Below, in pieces: positions 23,401 to 32,400 of a DNA stretch of 64,000 nt (within the stretch, counting starts at the first letter, position 1; each line of letters begins with the position of its first letter). Location: assembly GCA_004794785.1 (NCBI GenBank), contig SJOL01006496.1, positions 1,018,359 through 1,082,358 of the forward strand, given 5' to 3'. Under the pieces are notes generated by a model. That model was not told the DNA's origin. It worked only from the letters and a program-made list of their open reading frames with translations, and made no database searches. The stretch is from Opisthorchis felineus (Eukaryota > Platyhelminthes > Trematoda > Opisthorchiida > Opisthorchiidae). The position numbers and the translations under genes were made by a program.

Positions 23401-26400
23401 AGGTGGAGTACCTCATCTAAACCCCCTTCTTCGGCCTGGGCAACCGAGAAGTACCATTTGCTCGCACAGTTCTGTGTCCACCGATGTCCCTCCCCAACCT
23501 CTTCCCACCACACAAGCAAACGTTGCTGGGTCATTTGACTGTGAGTTATCTGACCGAAGGGCATTATGCTCCTCGCTGCCCATTAACAATAAACAAAATA
23601 ACATCTTCCTAAATCAGTGGCTCGTGGTATCTACGGTGTGGGAATTGCACTCAGCCCCGAGGCTGAAAGCGCCTTACTGGACTGGATACCAGTAAACAGT
23701 CGTCTTTGTGCTGTGCGGTTGTCCGGCTCAATTGAAATTAACGCAGATCGATGCGATAAACGGTGTTTGTTTGTCGTGTCAGCATACACCCCAACAGACT
23801 GTAGTACTGAAACTGAGAAGACAAGGTTTTATCAAGATCTGTCAAGACTTCTTCGGTCAGCAAGAAGGACGGATATAGTAATCCTAGCGGGTGATATGAA
23901 TACCCAAGTTGGCCGACTAAGTCCGGAAGAGGCATAGTTAAACGGTAGATTTGGAGTCGATGCTCAGCGGTACGGCTAACAGGGAGCGACTGCTTCAGTT
24001 GTGTGCTGGCCATCGTCTGTTCGGCACCTTTTCTAATCCGTCCTTCCTCGTGGGGAGCAGCATCGCTGTTTCCATTAATGTGGACATGGTGGTCGCCTGC
24101 AGGCAAAAGCCGCACCGTTTTTCAGCTGATTCGAGCAACCGGTTAAAAGGAGACAAGTGTCAACTAAACAATGTGCCAAAATGCGGAACGGTAATTTAAT
24201 CCCCCATTCGCCGTCTTGAGCGGTGGGCTGTGAACTTCCAAGGACAGTTTACCTGGTCTCCTTCAACACAACTGGAAAAACACAGCGGACTTGAATGGAC
24301 TACCGGAACTAGCCCGCCGTCAACAACCGAAATCCAGTAATATATCAATCCTGAAGCGCGTCAAGGCACCTAGCGCGGATGACCCCCACCTCGCACTCTT
24401 CAAAGAAAATGGTGAGGTCCTGGTGAACAGTCTGACAAAATCAAATTCAAATCAATTTATCAGCTATAAACCATGTGTCATAGGCACATTGGTTCCAGCT
24501 GCTACAGTTCCGATCACCGGAAAGTGGAAGAGTGCGGGAGATGCAGCCAAGCCTAGGAGGCGATAGCATGTTTACTTAGTTCGGGAATTGCGTAGCTACG
24601 TATTGAAGGCGATAGCTTTGAAACACGAGCGCCACTGACTGCGCGATTCGGCCGTTTCTGCCAGTGTCACTAACCGTTTGTGAGTTGAGGCCCTGGGTCC
24701 GCATCCAGGGAGACGGCAGTTGTCGACCCGACTAAGTTCACCGGTTAGTTTTTTCATACTTCGTTTCCAGGTCATACACTGTCCACCTCTCGGTGCCCTT
24801 GACAGACAAACTGATGTCACTTCGGCACCATAGGCGTCGGAGGTTGACAAAAGTTGTCCTGGCTTTCTCGATCCGACAAATAATCTCATCTCCAGCCAGT
24901 CCACCGGAAATTATGCAACTGCCCCTGTAAACAGATTTATCTATCACGCCGATTGACTCGTCTGCAAGCATGAGGCTTGAGTTCGATCCAGCCCAGTCTT
25001 GTAGGAGCACTTTAGACTTTGCCGCTGTGAAGCGCATGCCAGCCGTACTGCAGAAGATTTTGACCCGGGATCCCGGGACTCAACTCACTAATGGTTAATG
25101 GCACTGACAGAAATGACCCAATCGCGCAGTCAGTGGTGCTCGTGCATCAAAGCTATCGCCTGCAATGCATAACTACCCAGCTCCCGAACTAACGAAACAT
25201 GCTATCGCCTCCAAGACTTGGATACATGTCTCACACTCTCCTACTTTCCGGTGATCGAAACTGTAGCAGCTGCAACCAGTGTGCTTATGGTACAGGGTTT
25301 ATATCTGATTAATTGATTGATTGAATTGAGTGTTTGTCACATTTTTTCTTCCCCAAATGAGGGAATCACGTGGCTTCCAGCCACGATAGCTGGTTTACTT
25401 TTCGCTATCCTGCGTACAGACCCATATTTAGTAAACGAGATAGTTTGTGCATGGCATCAAGTTGGTGTACATTTCTTACAGCTTTGGCTGATCAGCAAGG
25501 TGAGCAGTACAGGAACAGTCCAGTTTAGCGCCATTTTACTCTTGGTAGTGTAGCTTCGAAATATACTTTAACGGTTTTTAACAGCCCTTGTATTTTTATC
25601 AATGTGGCTATAGCAAACACTTTTCATTGTTCGAAGTACTTCAAATTCACTAGATTAGCTGATTCCGTATGTGAGGACATCCGAAAATCCTTCCGTGTGT
25701 AACTTCTGCCATCCTGCTGTCAGAAGCTGTCTGAAATATGAATTTCCCACAGTTTCGACATTCTTTTTTCCTTCCATCATCGTCTTTGTGGCGTCTTGGC
25801 TTCAGTTGAAGTCGCGCTAAACTTCCGGAACCCCGAAACCTAGTCGTCTTTGACCGCCTCAAAAAATACGAATCCCGCTTACTTTTTCAGTCGATAAATT
25901 GACTTCACGACCTGGGCAGATTTGTTCACAACTCCCATTACTCTTTTATTGTTCGCAGTCAAGTGAATTGGCGAAGCTTACCAAGATCTGCTTTGAGTTA
26001 TCGTCTTCGGCACAGGAGAAGCGTGAACAGCTGGAAGATTTCTTCGCCATTCTGTACGAATACCATCCAGATCTTTTGAAGTCCGTGGTTCAGTCTACAA
26101 ACGAGCAGGTATGTTCCCTCCCTATCGACATATACACTCATTTCATATCATTTTGGTTTTCACGAGAGACTCAACTGAATCTCTCGTATATGATATTCCT
26201 CCCTGTTTGTTTCCTTACAGTTTAAACTCTTGGGCTCCCCTTTTAGCTCACAATTCGTCCCCAAAGTGGAACAAGATGCTGTAGTTCATTCTCACCTCTT
26301 CAGGATGGTGGTTATCCTGCTCCATTCTGTTTTGAGAAATTACATGTTGTCCCGAACTCTACCCTTACATTCAATTTTCTGATCTCTGCGTTTGTGTTTA

Positions 26401-29400
26401 ACGAAATGAGCAAGCCTGCCTTATATGTAATCAGATTCGAATATCTTTCGCTCCCCATAATCCTGAACGGTTTGTCACTCTTAGCCTCACTAGCTGTATT
26501 GTTACCCCGTGCTTTCTTCCTGGCCCGTAGAAAAAGGTTATCTTCTCGTGCATTCCGTCGAGTTAGCTTTCCGGGGATTTTCTGACGGACGCAAGAGATT
26601 TGCCACGAAAATTAAAACTGACTATCACCAACCCTTTACATACTGCTCTGTCCATAGCCTCCCTCATCCATACCGGATTCACCCTTTTAGCTTCGCGTAC
26701 GTCGATATATATGGAACAGCCTACTCGCACATATTGCCCGTATTGTGGAAAATCCGGAGAATGTTGCCGTTGCAGTCAAAGATGGTCTCTTGCATTCAAC
26801 CCTCATTGTGATTTGCCTTTAATCGTCTTAAAAATTTTTGCGATTTTCCACCACCTTTTGACCATACTGCTCAAATTTTACCGTGTAACTGCTGGAAGCC
26901 ATCTCGTCAAATGGCGTTCCTCTTTGGCCCCCGCTGGACAACAGCGCCCGTTTTGGCTGATCTCATCAGTTGTTGCTTCAAAGGGTTTTTATTTTATTAC
27001 GTTAAGTTCAACTCGACACTTGACACTCGCCACTCATTATTGCTCATCATTTCGTTGAGTCACCTCCTCTATGGTTCTAGCTTCTTTTCACATTTGCATT
27101 TAATTAGTAGATGGCTTCCGTACACACTGCAAGTCAGCGTCGATTGGTGCCTCGTAATCTTGTGGCGTAATTGAACAGGTTATTCCTGATTCTGAGCAGC
27201 TTACTGATAAAGAAAGTCATTACTAAATTGTCCAAGACCGTGGTTTTCATGCTGCTCATAGTGGGAACCTTAGCGAGAGAGTGATTGACGTCCGTTTCAC
27301 GTATCATTTCAGTAAGCATCATCAAATTACGTAGAGGTATGCCTTCCCTGGTGAATTTTATGTGTGTCTATTTTTATATCAAGCATATGAAGGTATTTCG
27401 ACGAATTTGTTTGCTTTAAAGCTCTGGGCACTTGTACTTCTCTATTGTAATACGAGCATGCAACCCGGTAAGCTTGACCGCAAACACAAGTAGAAGGAAA
27501 CTGTTTTGTCGATGCATTACAATGTGATTTCATCTGTTCTTATTGGTGGTATTTTTTCAATCCCAAGGGTGACACCTGTCTTCACCTTGCTGTCGGGCAT
27601 GGAGCCTGGGATGTTGTCAACCTTATCCTGGATTCCGGTTATGCAGAGCCAGATAGACTGAACCGTGCCGGTTACTCACCAGTTATGGTCGCATCGCTCG
27701 GAGCGGTAAGTTTAAATGCATCTTGCTACTGTCTGCTTGTCCTGGGTATGTTCACCCGTTTTAAAAGTCATTTGGTAGACCGTATGAAGTAGATTTCTGG
27801 CAGATGTTGAACAGACCCACAAAATGGCTGTCTTGTTCGCATCTGTTTTGACTGCAGTGAGCGTTGTTCGCATGAAATAATATGTATAATTTTGACAATA
27901 GCTGTATTTCTCAACTGTCAATTTGAACACCATGGGATATCGTTTGTCCTCGCATTGTCTGTGGTTGATGCATTCCTTGTTGTCACTAGGTCGTTAGCTA
28001 CCCTACACATTTCAAATCTCGGTCAGCTCACGGATGCATGGTAGGGTTGCCAGTTAGCTTTCGGTCAGGTACTAGCTTATTTCGAAATAAAATGTCCGAT
28101 TACGTTTTTCGACCCCGTGTCAAGGGACTACATACATACCTACCTTTCATGCAGTGACTCCCTAACATATGCCTGTTATGCTCCTTTTTTTCAGCAATCA
28201 AGTGCATTCGCAATGAACCCTCTTGACCGTCTGTTCTATATGGGGGACGTGAATCTTCGGTCGAACGCCGACCCACAACTCACTCCTCTGATGTTAGCTG
28301 CACAAAACGGATCGTTGGAGGTGCTTCACCTACTGCTCAAGCACGGGGCCCTAGTAAACATGCAAGACATGGCGGGCAACACCGCTCTTATGTTTGCCAT
28401 ACAACAAGGAAACCACGCTGTAATTAGCTCTCTCCTAAGTTGTCCCGATTTGGATCTTCGGCTGTGTGACAATGTGAGTGCTTATTTTATTGAACTGCCA
28501 CGTACCATTGTCCAAAGAGCGCTAGTTTTGAACTTCTCTACTGCCGGATAATTGCTGGAAACTAGCAGATTAGTCTAGAAGCATGTTTACGAAAAACACC
28601 GAGAGTCAATCAATGGGCTGCTGACTAATCTGAAACTCCTTCTAAACCGCATAAAGTCTAAAGACAAACTTTATTATCAAAGGTACTGTCCATTCTGAAT
28701 GTTTAGGCAACACACTCCAAAAAAAATTGTTCGCATCAATCCGAACCAAATCCTTCGCAGATTTCCAAAGAAATCACGTAACTGAATTTCCCATCAAGTG
28801 CTCTGTCCCACACAGCATCTCCACCATATCTGTATTGTCTGCCAAAGTCTAACTGCTCTGTCCGACTCATAATTTACATGCCCTCTACTTCCCAAATAGC
28901 TATAGAATTAATTGGGCCCGGTAAGGTATCATCACCGTCTTCATGTCTGTACTGTTGTGTTTGTCTTCTGTCACCTGGAGCAAACTAAGTGTCTAATCAA
29001 CACGTAGGTGGATTGGACTTGTAAAATGCACGTATCAGTATTTCCCATTTTTCACCACGGGACTGGTCCCACCGATCTCAAACCAGTCCACTCCATCACA
29101 TGATTAGTCTCGTTCTGTTACAGTTAGTTGTGGGAATTGACTGGATGTTGCAGTTCACATTGCGAAATATTTCTATATCTGTTATTTCGCCACCTGATTG
29201 ATGCATTTCGCGAGAACCGTTAGGAATGCTTTGGCCAATCTGTTCTCTTTGTGCACTCCATAGAGATACATATGTGCCAATCCGTAGGCTATGTAGACGT
29301 ATAACATGTCACTTCCCAATCTTTGAGGTGGATCTTGTGCATAGTTTGCCTCATTCTCCATTGTGCTCAATCAACACCCATTCTCGCCACGTTCACAGCA

Positions 29401-32400
29401 TTCCATCAGCATGTGAGCTAGCACTTCTGTCGGAAATTCAGCGCAATTGATCAAGCGGCATCACACAAATGGTTGTATCCTCCCTTTGATCTTCAGTTCT
29501 GTTGCTTCTCGTGCTTCCAACCAGTTAGGTAAATTCCAGCTGCAGACGCACTGCATTCAGTCCAAATTTCTGAGAACTGTCACTCAGAGGAATTTTAGTA
29601 ACAAACGATGAAGTCATTCATACCGTTAATCGGAAACACTGAGAATTCTTAATCATTGCATGGTAATCAATTTTTTGCCAGATTATTTGATATTTCCGTG
29701 CAGTTTACCACCAAAGTTGAATAACTGGGGCTGCCTAACCTTGCTTTGAAGCTTTGTGTCGCAACATACACGGTCGTAGCCCAAAAAACTGAGAATTTGT
29801 GTAATAAGGTAAACGGTCTGTTTAGACGCCCCGCATCGTTGATCTTGCTTCTTCGAACCTGTTAGTCTAGTCACTTGTACTGATTTAGGATGGGCGTTTG
29901 TGGTTGGGGATTCTCTTCGCTTTCATCGCATAACGTGTTTCATGGTTGAATGATCGTGAGACTCCAATGTGTCAGTGGAGCAACTGCTAACGATGGGCCG
30001 TTGGATAAGCTGTTGCACCACGAAACTTTGCATGCCAACTACAATTTTCAGGTCATATCGCTCGGGTGAAACTGATGTGTGCACTTATGGTTGGACAAAC
30101 AAAGCTATGCATTCAGATGAAACCTTTAGGTGGCATTGATCAGACTCTGGAGTAGTGGTGACCCGGTTCGGTTTGCCGAACGCGGTTATGAGGGACATGC
30201 TACAGTGTTTGGTAAGTCCTTTTCCAACCGCTTTCTCTGATTAATGATTTGTTTTTTGGTGTACAGCAATTATTTCGATTCTCCTAACGGTTAATCTATT
30301 CATGGTGGTGTGCCCAAAGGGAATATACTTGTGGAGCTACTCTACGCAAAGTTTATATCCTATTCGACGTGCATTGATAGTGAGCAGTAAAAAGCCCCTT
30401 CGTTATCAGTTCCATCACAGGGATAGTTCGATACGTGTTATGTTATTTGAGTAACCCTACACGCACTTCACGTGATCGTTATGCTCCGCATCCTCCTTCT
30501 CAGCCTCAACGTTGATAGCGATACAGTGGTAGTGAATGTTTCTGTTCAAATGCCACAACCGCGGAAAGCTACTGCCTTATTAAGGAGTGAAAAAGAAGGA
30601 CGATGTGGGAGCTTACTGGAAAAGTTCACTGTCTTTAAAGAGATATGCACTTTCGAACGGCATTCAAATAAACACGTGTGGAGTAAGATACCATTAGCAG
30701 GCTGACTCGAAGTCCTTTCCTATCACTGCCGACTGCGAGCCTGTCCATCGGATATGTGTCGTATCCTGCGGATTTCCAACCGGCTACAAAGAGAACCACG
30801 TAAACACCATCTAGGAAAGCCCGAAAATCCTACCGTCAGCCGCTTTCATTTCGCTTTCCCTACCTCGAATTTATTGCTAACAAACACTTTCGACTTAAAC
30901 GTTGAAAATGTGGGATGATTTAGGAATCCCATGTTCTCACGCCTTTCCGATAGAAATACAAGAACGTTCCACTTCTATCGTTTCCTTTTGGTACATTTTC
31001 ATAACCATTCCGTGTTTTCAGAATGAGTGGTCTTTATTCTTATAACATGTCTCTTTTGGGCATGTCTAAGAACTCTGTCCAATCAAGCATCATATATTTC
31101 ATAATATAGATTTTGTTGGCCATTGTTTTGTCCCCCGTGCATAAGCAATCTAAATACAAATGTTTTATTACTGATTGAGGTAAAATCATCAATTCTAATC
31201 AACGGCTAGCTATGCAACCTGAACTACCAACATTTTCTCTATTAGCAAGATGCATGTTTTTGTCGCCGTAGGCCCTTGTGACAAGCTGCCTATTTGATAT
31301 GTGTTCAGAATACCGCTGACAATAACCGAGTCCTACTGACTGCTACTCTCAGCTGTGTAAGAACTTTTAGCAACTTTAATTCGCACACACCAGGAGTCTG
31401 TTCCCTATTATTCCACCTTACAAGGATCAAGGGTTGTTCCCATTTGTGGCTGCTGAGGAACCGGGGAACTGAACAGATTTAAATACGGTACTTCCAACAA
31501 CAGAGATTGCCCGATAATAGACCAGCTTCCCATCAGCCGTGGCGTGTGTGATCATCCCCCAGGGGAGGCCATGTACGGGATCGAATTGATGCAAATATTG
31601 GTATGTTGCCTACTTGATGAGCCCTGAAATGAGGATACCTGTAATGGGCCGTCGAAGAGGTTTCATCAATCTTCTACGTAGTTCGTATCTAGGAAACCAA
31701 AGACCCTCTTTCTCCGTACTGTCACGAAGTCGGGTTATTGTGTATCTAATAATGTCGTTTTTTGGGTTCCTGTTAATTTCAGTTACTGTTTAGAGTACCA
31801 GAAACAGCCTGCTTGCTGCATGACTCCATAATGTGTGTTTTAGCAGGAGGCCTTCGTTGTTCACCCATTTAAGGGCTTATTATTTTGTTCTTGACCCTTT
31901 TCCCCGTTCGCTTCAGCGTGGGGACGATGCCTTGGCCATCGCCATGCGCCTGGAGGATAGTCGTGTTATTCATATGATCAAGTGTGCACTGGAGGCTAAC
32001 AGAGTGAGTTCGGTTGTTTTTTAAATTCTCAGTTAAAGATTGTTTCCCGTCGAGTGCACACCTTTTGGAAGACGTGTACACATGCCCCTTGACCTTTGGT
32101 CGGTTGAGCACCTGAATACTGGGTAACTACATTAGTGGCCCTGTCTTTGTGTTTTTCAAACATTGGTTGACACGTATTAGTAACCCCCCCCCCCACCGCG
32201 TATTTCACTAAGGTTGTGTGAAAATAACCTCCGCCACTACATTTTCCTTAGACAATACATTTGTTTCACTTAATTGAGTGCCGTCCGAAATCATCTGCTC
32301 CATTCTGTCTCAGTAACTGCTATTCAGAGCTGCACGTGACCCCTAGGTTGATATGCCTATGGTTAGCTTACCACGTGTCTTGTACTTTTAATGGCCACCT

